Of a stretch of 64,000 nt of DNA, positions 33,761 through 41,764 are shown piece after piece. The first letter of the stretch is position 1, and each line of letters opens with the position of its first letter. Source of the stretch: JBEVOS01 sp964563395 (GTDB lineage Bacteria; Pseudomonadota; Alphaproteobacteria; Caulobacterales; Aquidulcibacteraceae). The stretch covers positions 1 to 64,000 of the forward strand of contig CAZLWK010000004.1 of NCBI GenBank assembly GCA_964563395.1, read 5' to 3'. The position numbers and the translations under genes are program-made. Under the pieces are notes generated by a model. That model saw only the letters and a list, made by a program, of their open reading frames with translations, was not told the DNA's origin and did no database searches.

Positions 33761-34711
33761 ATGGAGATCGTTGAGGCGGCGGACGGCGCGCGAGCCGACA
33801 ATAGGATTGGCGATGTCCGTGCCGGAGAGGGCCTCTTTGTCGTCATCAATGCGGATGCGGGCGGGGTGCGCAAACTGGGCCCCAAGGCGCTGCGCCAGGT
33901 CATAAGCCGTTGCGGGCCCTCCGATGTTGCGCGGGTTGTCACCACTGATCGCCATGAGCTTGGGCAGTGCCTGCTCGAGGCTGCACGCGCCCAGCCGCGG
34001 GCGATCGCCATCATCGGCGGCGACGGCACGGCCCATGCGGCGATAGAGACCCTGACGCCTCTTGGGGTGGCCAGCATACCCCTGCCGGGTGGTACGATGA
34101 ATCGGCTCTCGGCGCGCGTGTTCGGCCGGGCCACTTTCGAGCAGTGCATTGCATCGCTGGAAGAAGGCCAGGTGCGAAGCTTGGCGGGAGGCCGGGTCGG
34201 CGACCGCGCCTTCTTCGTAGCGGCGGGTTTCGGGGGCTGGATGCAGCTCCAATCGTTACGCGAGCGTTTGCGTAAGCCAAAGAGTATTACCGGACTTCGC
34301 GCCCTCATCCGCATGGCGCCGCGCCAATTCGAAGATCGTGTATCATGGGCAAGCGAGGGCGCGGCTTCGCTTTGCCATTCGACGTTGGTCGTCGGCGTTG
34401 GGCGTATCGACACCGCGTTCGGCTTAGGTCTCGAACGTCATGAGCCGTCGCTCTTTGAAGCCGCCGGCGCAGATATTCGCGACTGGGGCGACCTCGCTTG
34501 GGTGACAGGCGCTGCGGCTCTGCGGCGGTGGCGGCGGCTCAAGAAGGTGACCGCGCTCAGCACGCGTAAGCTCTTCATCGAAAGCAATCACAACGGGACG
34601 CCGGCTCTGCTGGACGGTGAGTTCCATATGCTCGCGCGCGCCAACACCGTGACATTCGAGCCTGACCTTGGATTGGTGTGGGCCCCTGTGCGGCGGCGTG
34701 GACCATGGTGA
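33761..34711 (+). CDS. Diacylglycerol/lipid kinase family protein
   Basis: Encodes 316 residues. The N-terminal domain shows VVINADAGGVRKLG, the nucleotide motif IAIIGGDGTAHAAIETL and the loop PLPGGTMNRLSARVF, as in DAGK-catalytic (YegS-like) enzymes. The C-terminal beta-rich domain is typical of the family. It phosphorylates a lipid such as diacylglycerol with ATP at the membrane. Its end overlaps the metallophosphoesterase gene by seven bases, so the two are co-translated. The first 25 residues are unusual and may not be translated. Confidence 0.85.
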   Translation: MEIVEAADGARADNRIGDVRAGEGLFVVINADAGGVRKLGPKALRQVISRCGPSDVARVVTTDRHELGQCLLEAARAQPRAIAIIGGDGTAHAAIETLTPLGVASIPLPGGTMNRLSARVFGRATFEQCIASLEEGQVRSLAGGRVGDRAFFVAAGFGGWMQLQSLRERLRKPKSITGLRALIRMAPRQFEDRVSWASEGAASLCHSTLVVGVGRIDTAFGLGLERHEPSLFEAAGADIRDWGDLAWVTGAAALRRWRRLKKVTALSTRKLFIESNHNGTPALLDGEFHMLARANTVTFEPDLGLVWAPVRRRGPW

Positions 34712-35448
34712 GGATTGCGCATATCAGCGATCTTCATTGCGGAGAGACGTCGCATGATCGGCTAGACCGCGCGCGTGACGCGCTCAATAGCTTGGGTTGC
34801 GATGTCGTGGTTGCGACCGGCGACATCACCCATAGCGGGCGCCGCCGCGAGTACGCCGCCGCGCGTCGCTTTTTTGCTGGCTTGAATGCGCCGGTCGTTG
34901 GCTGTCCGGGCAATCATGATGCGCCGGTGTTTGATCCGGTGGCGCGCGTGGTCGCGCCATTTGCCCGATTTGACGATCTTGGACTTCAATCGCGTTGGGA
35001 TTCAGAGTGCGGCTTAGTGAGTGTTCGCAGTCTCAATAGCGCGCGCGCCATCCAGGCGCGGTGGGACTGGTCGCAGGGCGCCTATCGCAAACGGGACTTT
35101 GTCAATTTGTCCAACTCATTTGCAGACGAGGCCAGGTTCCGCATCATCGCTTGCCACCATCCTCCGCACGGTCCTTTGCAAAAGCGTATGGCGATATCAA
35201 CGACGGGCGTCGCGCGTGCGCTGCCACTTCTCGTAGGCCAGCATGTCTTCCTGTGCGGCCACCTTCACCATGCTGCCGACTTCGCGGTGGAGGGACGGCC
35301 TCATCTGCGCGTTATGACTGCCCCGACGCTCACCTCGAAGCGCGAGCGCGGCGAGGCGCCTGGATTTCGGGTTATTGAACTCGTGCAATTTCTTAAGGTG
35401 ACGACGTGGCGGTGGCGCGGTGATCGATATTCACCCTCCGCAGCTTGA
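34705..35448 (+). CDS. Calcineurin-like metallophosphoesterase
   Basis: Encodes 247 residues from the ATG at 34705. Metal-binding motifs are in order: HISDLHCGE (DxH), ATGDITHSG (GDxxxxG), CPGNHDAP (GNH[D/E]), ACHHPPHG and LCGHLHHA (GHxH). These make a two-metal phosphodiesterase or phosphatase site, cytoplasmic since no signal peptide is seen. It is coupled to a lipid kinase by overlap, which hints at phospholipid turnover, for example UDP-diacylglucosamine or phosphatidic acid chemistry. The actual substrate is unknown. Confidence 0.88.
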   Translation: MVRIAHISDLHCGETSHDRLDRARDALNSLGCDVVVATGDITHSGRRREYAAARRFFAGLNAPVVGCPGNHDAPVFDPVARVVAPFARFDDLGLQSRWDSECGLVSVRSLNSARAIQARWDWSQGAYRKRDFVNLSNSFADEARFRIIACHHPPHGPLQKRMAISTTGVARALPLLVGQHVFLCGHLHHAADFAVEGRPHLRVMTAPTLTSKRERGEAPGFRVIELVQFLKVTTWRWRGDRYSPSAA

Positions 35449-35467
35449 GGCCATGTGTGGATTTTGA

Positions 35468-35920
35468 CTAAAGCCCGTGTATCTCGGGAGTGATGTGCAG
35501 CAAGGTGCAAAGCTTCAGGATCGTCTCCCGTTCTTCTGCGTCAAGCCCGCCATCGGCGTCCGCGATTCCACAGCATGTGTCGATAAGAAGTCTGCTCTCG
35601 CGCGTGCGGCCAATTAACCTGGACACAAGCTCGAACGCATCCTTCTCACCTGTTTCATGATCGTCTGCGAATTTGAGCGTTACCTCCTCAAAAAGGCTCA
35701 GTATCTCGCTGAGGCCAAGCGCCTTGGCCGGCTCAAAGCGCAAAATGAGCCGGCGCATGCGCAGCGTTTCTTCTGGCGACACCCAGCCGTCAGAGTAGGC
35801 GACCAGCGCGCATCCGGCTACGACTGCTTCCATCAAGGCTGCGTCAGCGTCTTGAAGTTCGCGACTGAGGTCCGCAGCGTTAAGGCGCGACTTGGTTCGC
35901 TTAAATTCTCCCTTGGACAT
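35468..35920 (-). CDS. TerB-family tellurite resistance-type protein
   Basis: Encodes 150 residues, all helical, with the TerB pattern: AVVAGCALVAYSDGWVSPEETLRMRRLI and DTCCGIADADGGLDAEERETILKLC, the acidic loops being metal-binding in TerB. It is involved in metalloid, phage or general stress defence in other bacteria, together with TerC-type membrane proteins. A terC gene lies 7 kb away in the same cluster. It is convergent with the metallophosphoesterase gene. Confidence 0.88.
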   Translation of the reverse strand: MSKGEFKRTKSRLNAADLSRELQDADAALMEAVVAGCALVAYSDGWVSPEETLRMRRLILRFEPAKALGLSEILSLFEEVTLKFADDHETGEKDAFELVSRLIGRTRESRLLIDTCCGIADADGGLDAEERETILKLCTLLHITPEIHGL

Positions 35921-35952
35921 TTTCTCTCCGATGGAATTGGCTGAGTTATCGG

Positions 35953-36789
35953 TCAGTTGGACATCAGAACAGGAAGCAAGGGCTCATTGAGGACGGAGAC
36001 CGTGACGCCGCCCAACAGATATTCCTGCGCCGGCAACGTCGCGTAGGCGCCCATCACCAAGAGGCCTGCGCCGCGCTCGATGGCCGTCTCCATGATGAAA
36101 CGCCCGCGCGCGCGGTCTTCGCTGTCGAGCATTTCCCACGTCGCTTTGATGCCGTGGCTTGTCAGATATTCGGCCGCATCTTGCGCGGCTTCCGCGCGCG
36201 GGATCTTCTTGGCGCCGAGCACCGAGAAAACCACGACCCGTTCGGCGGCCTTGAGCAAAGGTAGCGCGGCCGACAGCACGCGGCTTGCCGGTTCGCTATG
36301 ATCCCAAGCTATTGCGATTGTTTCGAGACGCAAATTGAAGGGGCGGCTCAGAGGCAAAGCCAGCAGCGGTCGGCCGCTGTCGAAGAGAAGCTGCTCTGCG
36401 AGTTGACGCGTCGAAGCGTCAAAGTCTGGCAGGCCGAGCACTGAGAAATCATGGGTGCGCGCCGCTATCACCACGGCGCGTTCACCGTCACCCAGGCCGT
36501 TGAGGATTTCGACAAGACGCAAAGCTATGCCTCCCTCCTCGGCGGCACGTGTCACGGTTTTCCGCAGCATATCTGCCTCGGCGGCTACATCTGCATTGAG
36601 CTCTGTGATGGGCAGATGCGCGTATTCTCGCGCCAGCCAGTGCGTTGGAAGGTTTACTCGGGTCTGCGCGATTGAGGATGTAAGTTCTGCGCCAAGGCTG
36701 CGCGCCAACGCGATCGTGCTCTCAATCGCGGCCGACGCGCTAGGCTGCTGTCCGGCGGGAAGAATGAGTTGAATGCGACCGCTCATCAT
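35953..36789 (-). CDS. Universal stress protein with two UspA domains
   Basis: Encodes 278 residues from the ATG at 36789 (or 36786), preceded by AAGGAGCACG. Two UspA-like halves are seen. The second ends in the ATP-binding type loop LLVMGAYATLPAQEYLLGGVTVSVL. In the first half (about 1-145) the nucleotide loop is degenerate. Such tandem Usp proteins are induced by low oxygen, ion or envelope stress. Copy 4 of the shared motif lies 69 bases upstream. A TerB gene follows at 32 bases on the same strand and may be in the same operon. Confidence 0.9.
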   Translation of the reverse strand: MMSGRIQLILPAGQQPSASAAIESTIALARSLGAELTSSIAQTRVNLPTHWLAREYAHLPITELNADVAAEADMLRKTVTRAAEEGGIALRLVEILNGLGDGERAVVIAARTHDFSVLGLPDFDASTRQLAEQLLFDSGRPLLALPLSRPFNLRLETIAIAWDHSEPASRVLSAALPLLKAAERVVVFSVLGAKKIPRAEAAQDAAEYLTSHGIKATWEMLDSEDRARGRFIMETAIERGAGLLVMGAYATLPAQEYLLGGVTVSVLNEPLLPVLMSN

Positions 36790-36855
36790 CGTGCTCCTTC
36801 TTTTGGACGCGTTCTCCGCATTGTCCCGAAGGAAGCAGCGCGAACTCGCCGCGGC

Positions 36856-36897
36856 TCGACATCGCAATCACCATCGATCGCCAGAGGGGCCCGTTCC
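36856..36897 (-). promoter_or_regulatory. Four-copy intergenic motif, copy 4
   Basis: GACATC (36858-36863), then 17 bases, then CCAGAGGGGCCCG (36881-36893). It lies 69 bases upstream of the universal stress protein gene and about 150 bases upstream of the divergent M48 peptidase gene, so either could be controlled. Confidence 0.6.
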
Positions 36898-37042
36898 GCT
36901 CGTACTTAGCTGGGCGCCGGATACATTGCTCTCAAGGTATCTAGCGATTGAGACTCGCAATCTCAGCAATCGATCTGCGCAGGAGAATGACGGTCTTCTC
37001 ATCGTCCTCGCTCTCGCTATATGCCTCGATGAAGAGGGCGTA

Positions 37043-37813
37043 ATGCGCATGAAGTGGACTTCGATATCGCGACGCAACTTATTGGCCTTCGCCAGCGCAG
37101 GCTTGGTCGTTGCGGCCTGCAGCGACAATCCCGCTACTGGGCGTCGTCAGTTCGTGCTAGTTTCGGATGCGGAGCTGGCGGCGTTGGGTGAACAAGCGTG
37201 GCGTGATGCTTTGCAGCGTTTGCCGCGCGCGGACGACGCTTCATTGCAGAGGCGGCTTACGCGGATCGGGCAAAGCGTTGCTGATGCTTCGACCGCACGC
37301 GGCGCCGAATGGGAATTCGTCGTGTTCGACAGTCCGCAAGTCAACGCGTTCGTATTGCCCGGCGGCAAGGTGGGATTCTTCCGCGGCCTGATTGATAAGG
37401 CTAACTCCGATGACGAGATCGCCGCCGTGATGGGGCATGAGGTTGGTCACGTCGACGCCCGCCACGCTGCCGAACGTATGAGTCAGCAGGTAGCGCTGGA
37501 ACTCGGCGTCTCGCTTGCGGCGGCGGCGCTTTCGGAAGAATACGGTCGGCATGCCGAAAGCATCGCTGGGGCCCTGGGAGCGGGGGCCCTCTACGGCGTC
37601 ATCTTACCCTACTCGCGGATGCAAGAACTTGAGGCGGATCGCCTGGGCGTCTCTTTGATGGGGGATGCTGGTTTCGACCCTGCCGGCGCCTTGTCTTTTT
37701 GGCGGCGGATGGCAGGCGACGGCGAAAGCGCGTTGGAATGGATGTCAACCCATCCGGCAGATGGGCGGCGGCTCACCGAGTTGGAGGCGCTGGTAACGGG
37801 AGCGCAGCAGTGA
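37043..37813 (+). CDS. M48-family metallopeptidase, membrane lipoprotein
   Basis: Encodes 256 residues from the ATG at 37043 (MRMKWTSISRRNLLAFASAGLVVAACSDN); the signal has a twin-Arg pair and a lipobox (VVAAC), so the protein is probably exported and lipidated. The zinc site is HEVGHVDARH (HExxH) with the downstream Glu in ELEADRLG. It resembles LoiP/BepA-type periplasmic quality-control proteases that degrade misfolded outer-membrane proteins. A frame open to 36773 has no supported start and overlaps the Usp promoter. It is divergent from the Usp gene, in a stress cluster. Confidence 0.9.
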   Translation: MRMKWTSISRRNLLAFASAGLVVAACSDNPATGRRQFVLVSDAELAALGEQAWRDALQRLPRADDASLQRRLTRIGQSVADASTARGAEWEFVVFDSPQVNAFVLPGGKVGFFRGLIDKANSDDEIAAVMGHEVGHVDARHAAERMSQQVALELGVSLAAAALSEEYGRHAESIAGALGAGALYGVILPYSRMQELEADRLGVSLMGDAGFDPAGALSFWRRMAGDGESALEWMSTHPADGRRLTELEALVTGAQQ

Positions 37814-38072
37814 GCATTCGGCATTGGGGATGTGTTCTCCACGCCCGGCGCGTGGCCGTTGTCGCGCGAATGTAATTGGGAGGGAGTTCACGCGAGTTCT
37901 CTGTATCAATGAGGAGGGCGCAGGATTTATTCCATGCTTGGCGAATGGGCCAAGTCCGCGTGCCAACATGACCAAGAGGCTTCAGCGATGCCGTCCGCTT
38001 GTCTTAAGGCCTGCGATGTTTGGCGCGTTGAAGTCGAGGGAACCGTGCAAACGAGATGGTGGTTTGCCCGTC

Positions 38073-38591
38073 ATGAGAAATGTGTTGTTGGGGCTTCTGT
38101 GCGCCTTGTTCGTATTTGGAAGCGTGGCGATGGCGACCGAAGAGCCCTCTTTTGCTGTAGCGATTCACGAAGGCGATTTTGAAGTGCGGGACTATCCCGC
38201 CCTTGTCGTCGCAGAGGTCAGTGTCAGCGGTTCTCGCGATGAAGCCTCGAATGCAGGTTTCCGATTGCTTGCGGCCTATATTATCGGAGGCAACTCACGC
38301 CGTTAAAGTATCGCGATGACAGCGCCGGTCGTGCAGGAGCGCGCGACAAGCGAAACCATTGCAATGACGGCGCCGGTTACCCAATCCGGTACGGACGGAG
38401 CATGGGTTGTTCGCTTCACCATGCCAATCACTTACACGCTCGAGACTTTGCCAGCGCCGAATGACGCGCGCGTGCGTCTCGTTCCCGTTCGGGCCACCGG
38501 CGCGCCATTGCTGGCGCGCTACGATCCGCCGTGGACGCTCTAGTTCATGCGGCGCAATGAGGTCTGGATTCCGATTATACGCGCGGAATGA
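38073..38591 (+). pseudogene. SOUL-family haem-binding protein gene with two in-frame stops
   Basis: The ATG at 38073 encodes a signal peptide (MRNVLLGLLCALFVFGSVAMATEE) and the SOUL start (PSFAVAIHEGDFEVRDYPALVVAEV, then NAGFRLLAAYIIGGN). A TAA at 38304-38306 interrupts it where relatives have Lys or Gln, and the frame resumes with SIAMTAPVVQE, the SOUL signature. A TAG at 38541-38543 stands where related proteins have Trp before F[LM]RRNEV. The frame ends properly at 38591. Two separate nonsense changes favour true gene decay over a sequencing error. SOUL proteins bind haem or tetrapyrroles. Confidence 0.8.
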
Positions 38592-38607
38592 CGCCTGCAG
38601 CCGGCCC

Positions 38608-38650
38608 TGTGTTCGGCCCGCGCCGGAGGCGCACGGCTCCGAGCTCACCT
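38608..38650. repeat. Intergenic repeat, partial copy C
   Basis: TGTGTTCGGCCCGCGCCGGA and the following AGGCGCACGGCTC-like bases match the start of copy B (14754 onward) with few changes. The second half of the element, with the 10-base inverted repeat, is missing. It lies between the convergent SOUL pseudogene and integrase gene, again at gene 3' ends. Confidence 0.5.
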
Positions 38651-38682
38651 AAGACATCGCTTCACGTACCCACCGACGATGT

Positions 38683-39927
38683 TCACGCCACATCGCGAAC
38701 GTCAAAGTTCTTTGCCAGAAGCGCCCGCACAAAGGCGTCCCACTTTTCCATGGCCGCGCGCTTTTCCGGCATGTAGCTCCATCGGTCGTAGCTCTTTGAA
38801 CTCACGTCCTGAAGCGTGTGATTTTGAATGCGGTCGCGGATCTCCTTGGAAATCCCGGCTTGGCCCGCGAGCGTTTTCCACGTCCGCCTTAGATCGCGGT
38901 TCGTCACGTAGGGAATAACCCCGGTCTCGCGCTGCCGCCACATGAAGGCATAGAGCGTCCCGTGCGTCACCGGTTTTGCCGGGTCCATCGCCGACGGGAA
39001 GAACCAGCCATGTGGGTTTGGTTCGATCTCCTCAAGAAGCTCGATCGCAAGGGCGGGGAGGGGAATGGTGTGCGGCTTGTGGTTCTTGGTCGTCGACCAA
39101 TCCAGAAGTTTCTGGCCACGATCGTATTGCTTACGGTTGAGCGAGGCGATCTCCTCCACGCGCTGTCCCGTAAGCATCAGGATGCGCACAGCACGCGCAT
39201 AGGGCGGGTGAATTGGGCTGCTTGGGTTCTCCAGCCAGCGGTACAGCCGCACAAACTCTTCGTCTTGTAGCCAGCGGGTGCCGACGACCTTCGGTTCCGT
39301 CGGGATGCCCGCGGCCGGATTGCGCAACACGCCGAACCGGCGGGGCGATGTGCTGCGATAGTCGTGTTCGGACTTCATGGCCCAGGAATAGGCGGAGCGG
39401 ACGTAGCTACGCACATGGTCGGCCATGGACCGCTTTCCACGCAGATAGATCGGCCGAAGGATATCGGTGATCTCCTCGGGCTCAACTTCGCGGGCCAAGC
39501 GGTGGCGACCAAGAGTGTCAGCGATCTTATCGAGGCCCTTCTTGGCCTCCCTCCAGGAGCTCTTGTTGGAGATGCGGAGATATTCTGCATAGCCATCGAA
39601 AAGGTCGCCCACGGTCCCCGTGCGCACGTCTCGCGCGGTCTTGATGCTCCGACCCTTCTGGATGAGCTCGGCATAGTCGCGCTCGAATACCTCGCGCGCC
39701 TGGGCGAGGCTCATTGCGGGGTAGTCGCCGAGCTTCACCTTGGCGGGTTTGCCCTCCCGAAATTGCACCGCCATCCAATAGGTGGTCACGCGCTTCGGCA
39801 TCGGCCGGATGATGAGGGTGAGACGTCCAACGCCCAGACCCTCGCCATCACGAAGGATCTCTTCACGGCCAGTGAAATGCACCCGTTTGATCGCTTGCCG
39901 GATCAGCCCATCGCTCAAAATCGTCAC
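38683..39927 (-). CDS. int: Tyrosine recombinase (P4-like integrase) of a genomic island
   Basis: Encodes about 414 residues if started at the GTG at 39927, which has GGAG ten bases upstream; a GTG at 39963 is an alternative. The N-terminal part is a DUF4102-type arm-binding domain (REEILRDGEGLGVGRL, then KVKLGDYPAMSLAQAREVFERD), followed by a core-binding domain and the catalytic domain. Catalytic residues are visible: Arg in LTGQRVEEI, Arg in NRDLRRTWKTLAG, His in QNHTLQ and Tyr in SKSYDRW. It is the last gene before a truncated radC, so it probably inserted the DNA to its left into radC. Confidence 0.92.
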   Translation of the reverse strand: MTILSDGLIRQAIKRVHFTGREEILRDGEGLGVGRLTLIIRPMPKRVTTYWMAVQFREGKPAKVKLGDYPAMSLAQAREVFERDYAELIQKGRSIKTARDVRTGTVGDLFDGYAEYLRISNKSSWREAKKGLDKIADTLGRHRLAREVEPEEITDILRPIYLRGKRSMADHVRSYVRSAYSWAMKSEHDYRSTSPRRFGVLRNPAAGIPTEPKVVGTRWLQDEEFVRLYRWLENPSSPIHPPYARAVRILMLTGQRVEEIASLNRKQYDRGQKLLDWSTTKNHKPHTIPLPALAIELLEEIEPNPHGWFFPSAMDPAKPVTHGTLYAFMWRQRETGVIPYVTNRDLRRTWKTLAGQAGISKEIRDRIQNHTLQDVSSKSYDRWSYMPEKRAAMEKWDAFVRALLAKNFDVRDVA

Positions 39928-39947
39928 GTCTTTAGGTCTCCGCGATA

Positions 39948-39989
39948 GGGTATAGTCGTGCACTTTTGTTCACGTTTTTTACTATACCC
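39948..39989. promoter_or_regulatory. 9+9 inverted repeat at the integrase promoter
   Basis: GGGTATAGT (39948-39956) and ACTATACCC (39981-39989) form a perfect inverted repeat with a 24-base spacer that is rich in T/A. It lies just upstream of the preferred integrase start. It may be an operator for self-repression or an arm-type integrase or excisionase site. Confidence 0.6.
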
Positions 39990-40064
39990 TGTGACACGCT
40001 TTGTTCTCAGGCGCGCAAACGTCAAGAACGAAAAAGTTCTCGATGTTTCAGCGGGATGCAGCGT

Positions 40065-40107
40065 TACTCACAGTGATCGAAAATCAGTGAGTAGGGTGAT
40101 TGTGCAC
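40065..40107. other. Putative right attachment site (island/radC junction)
   Basis: An inverted repeat TACTCAC (40065-40071) and GTGAGTA (40087-40093) stands next to GGGTGATTGTGCAC (40094-40107), which is radC coding sequence for the VHNHP motif. The radC frame runs from chromosomal sequence into the repeat and stops at once (TGA, 40086-40084). The crossover is therefore inferred at about 40.09 kb within the HNHP codons. Confidence 0.6.
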
Positions 40108-40770
40108 CAGGATCACTGACGCGGCCGAATGCTCCAGCGCCCGGCGCGCCACCTCGCGCGGATAAACCGGCGCGTGATCCACCGTGCCCTCATTGAGCAC
40201 CTCGTCGCGGATCAATTGGTTCTTGGTGTCCAGGAAGAGAACGCGGAATTGCTCGCGCCCGGCCTGGCCCATGGCGCTGCGGCAATAGGCGAGCAATTGC
40301 GTCCATGAGCCGATGATCGGGCGCCGGCTGATTTCGGCGCGTGCGGCGCGCTCCATCAGCGCTTGCACGATCTTGATCTCCTGCGCCACGGCGGGGCCCG
40401 CGCTCTCCACCTCGGCGATGCGCGCGCTCTCCGCCCCCATCACGCCGGCCAGATCCCCGAAGCGCGCGAGAAGCGCTTTCGCCAAGGGCTTGGTGTCGCG
40501 CCGCGGGATGACGCGAAACAGCATCAGCTCCAGCAATTCGTAATCGGCGAGCGCGCCCGCGCCCGCGTCGCTGAAGCGCTTCCTCAGGCGGGCGCGATGA
40601 TCGTGATAATGCGGCTTATCTTGCGGCGGGGCGGGGCGCGGCGTCTTGGGCGCATCGCCGCCGATCACCGCCTCGGGCGCGCCTTCGATGGAAAACAAAA
40701 AATGAGACGCGTCCTCGACCGCGCTGGCCAGCTTGTCGCGCCCGGCGCCGGAGGCGGTGCGCTTGGGCAC
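40084..40770 (-). pseudogene. radC: RadC-family (JAB/MPN) protein, 3' end lost by insertion
   Basis: Encodes 228 residues from a GTG at 40770. The UPF0758/RadC pattern is clear: HDHRARLRKRFSDAGAGALADYELLELMLFRVIPRRDTKPLAKALL, then FRVLFLDTKNQLIRDEVLNEGTVDHAPVYPREVARRALEHSAASVILVHNHP. In intact proteins the metal motif continues as HNHPSGDPTPS plus about 50 residues. Here two residues (Thr, His) and a stop follow, so the catalytic Ser and Asp are missing. The loss is exactly at the border of the integrase-bearing DNA. The protein is likely inactive. Confidence 0.85.
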
Positions 40771-40775
40771 GAAGC

Positions 40776-41615
40776 CTAGGCCGCGACCGCGGCGTTGAGC
40801 GTATGCGGCGTGTGCAGACCCTTCGGCGAGAGCGTGAAAATTTCAACGCCCGTCTCCGTCACGCCGACGGAATGCTCGAATTGCGCTGAAAGGCTCTTGT
40901 CCTTGGTGACCGCCGTCCAGCCGTCGCCGAGAATTTTCATCGCCGGCCCGCCGAGATTGATCATCGGCTCCACCGTGAACATCATGCCGGGCTTGAGCTT
41001 CGGGCCTTGGCCGGGCTTGCCGAAATGCAAGATGTTGGGCGCGTCGTGGAAGACTTGGCCGAGGCCATGGCCGCAAAACTCGCGCACCACGGAACAGCGC
41101 TCGCTCTCCGCGTAGGATTGGATCGCATGGCCCAGATCGCCCAGCGTCGCCCCCGGCTTGATCGCTGCCAGGCCGCGCATCAGCGCTTCATAGGTGACGT
41201 CCATGAGCCGGCGCGCTTTGCGGGAGACCTCGCCCGCCGCGTACATGCGCGAATGATCGCCGTGCCAGCCGTCCACGATGACGGTCACGTCGATATTGAC
41301 GATGTCGCCCTCGCGCAGCGCGCGCGGGCCTGGAATGCCGTGACAGATGACGTGATTGAGCGAGGTGCAGATCGTGTGGCGATAGCCGCGATAGAAGACG
41401 CAGGCCGGCAAGGCGCCATGATCGAACACGAATTGGCGCGCGAGGTCGTCCAGCCGGGCCGTCGTCACGCCCGGGCGCACCTCATCGACCAGCATGTCCA
41501 GACATTCGGCGGCCAGCCGGCCGGCGCGGCGCATGCCGTCGAACGCCTCCGGCCCGTGAATCGGGATCGGGCGGGTGTCGTGCTCGGTTTCCTGGGCTTG
41601 GGCGAGGTTCATCAT
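40776..41615 (-). CDS. map: Methionine aminopeptidase, type I
   Basis: Encodes 279 residues. Pita-bread fold metal ligands are in order: DIVNIDVTVIVDGWHGDHSRMY (two Asp), CGHGLGQVFHD (His), FTVEPMIN (Glu) and AQFEHSVGVT (Glu). It removes the initiator Met from new proteins in the cytoplasm. The radC start lies five bases after its stop, the order map-radC being common in this bacterial group. The N-terminal 20 residues are a short extension (MMNLAQAQETEHDTRP). Confidence 0.95.
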   Translation of the reverse strand: MMNLAQAQETEHDTRPIPIHGPEAFDGMRRAGRLAAECLDMLVDEVRPGVTTARLDDLARQFVFDHGALPACVFYRGYRHTICTSLNHVICHGIPGPRALREGDIVNIDVTVIVDGWHGDHSRMYAAGEVSRKARRLMDVTYEALMRGLAAIKPGATLGDLGHAIQSYAESERCSVVREFCGHGLGQVFHDAPNILHFGKPGQGPKLKPGMMFTVEPMINLGGPAMKILGDGWTAVTKDKSLSAQFEHSVGVTETGVEIFTLSPKGLHTPHTLNAAVAA

Positions 41616-41764
41616 CGGGGCGTGCGCCTCTTAGCATGATCCGGGCGGCGCCGGCCAATGCCCGAGGTGGCGGCGCGCGCTTCCCGGTTCAAGCGCGCGA
41701 ATTCGCGCCCCGCCCGCATCCGATCGCCCCATCCGCCGCATCTGATGAAGCGAAAGGGGAGATC

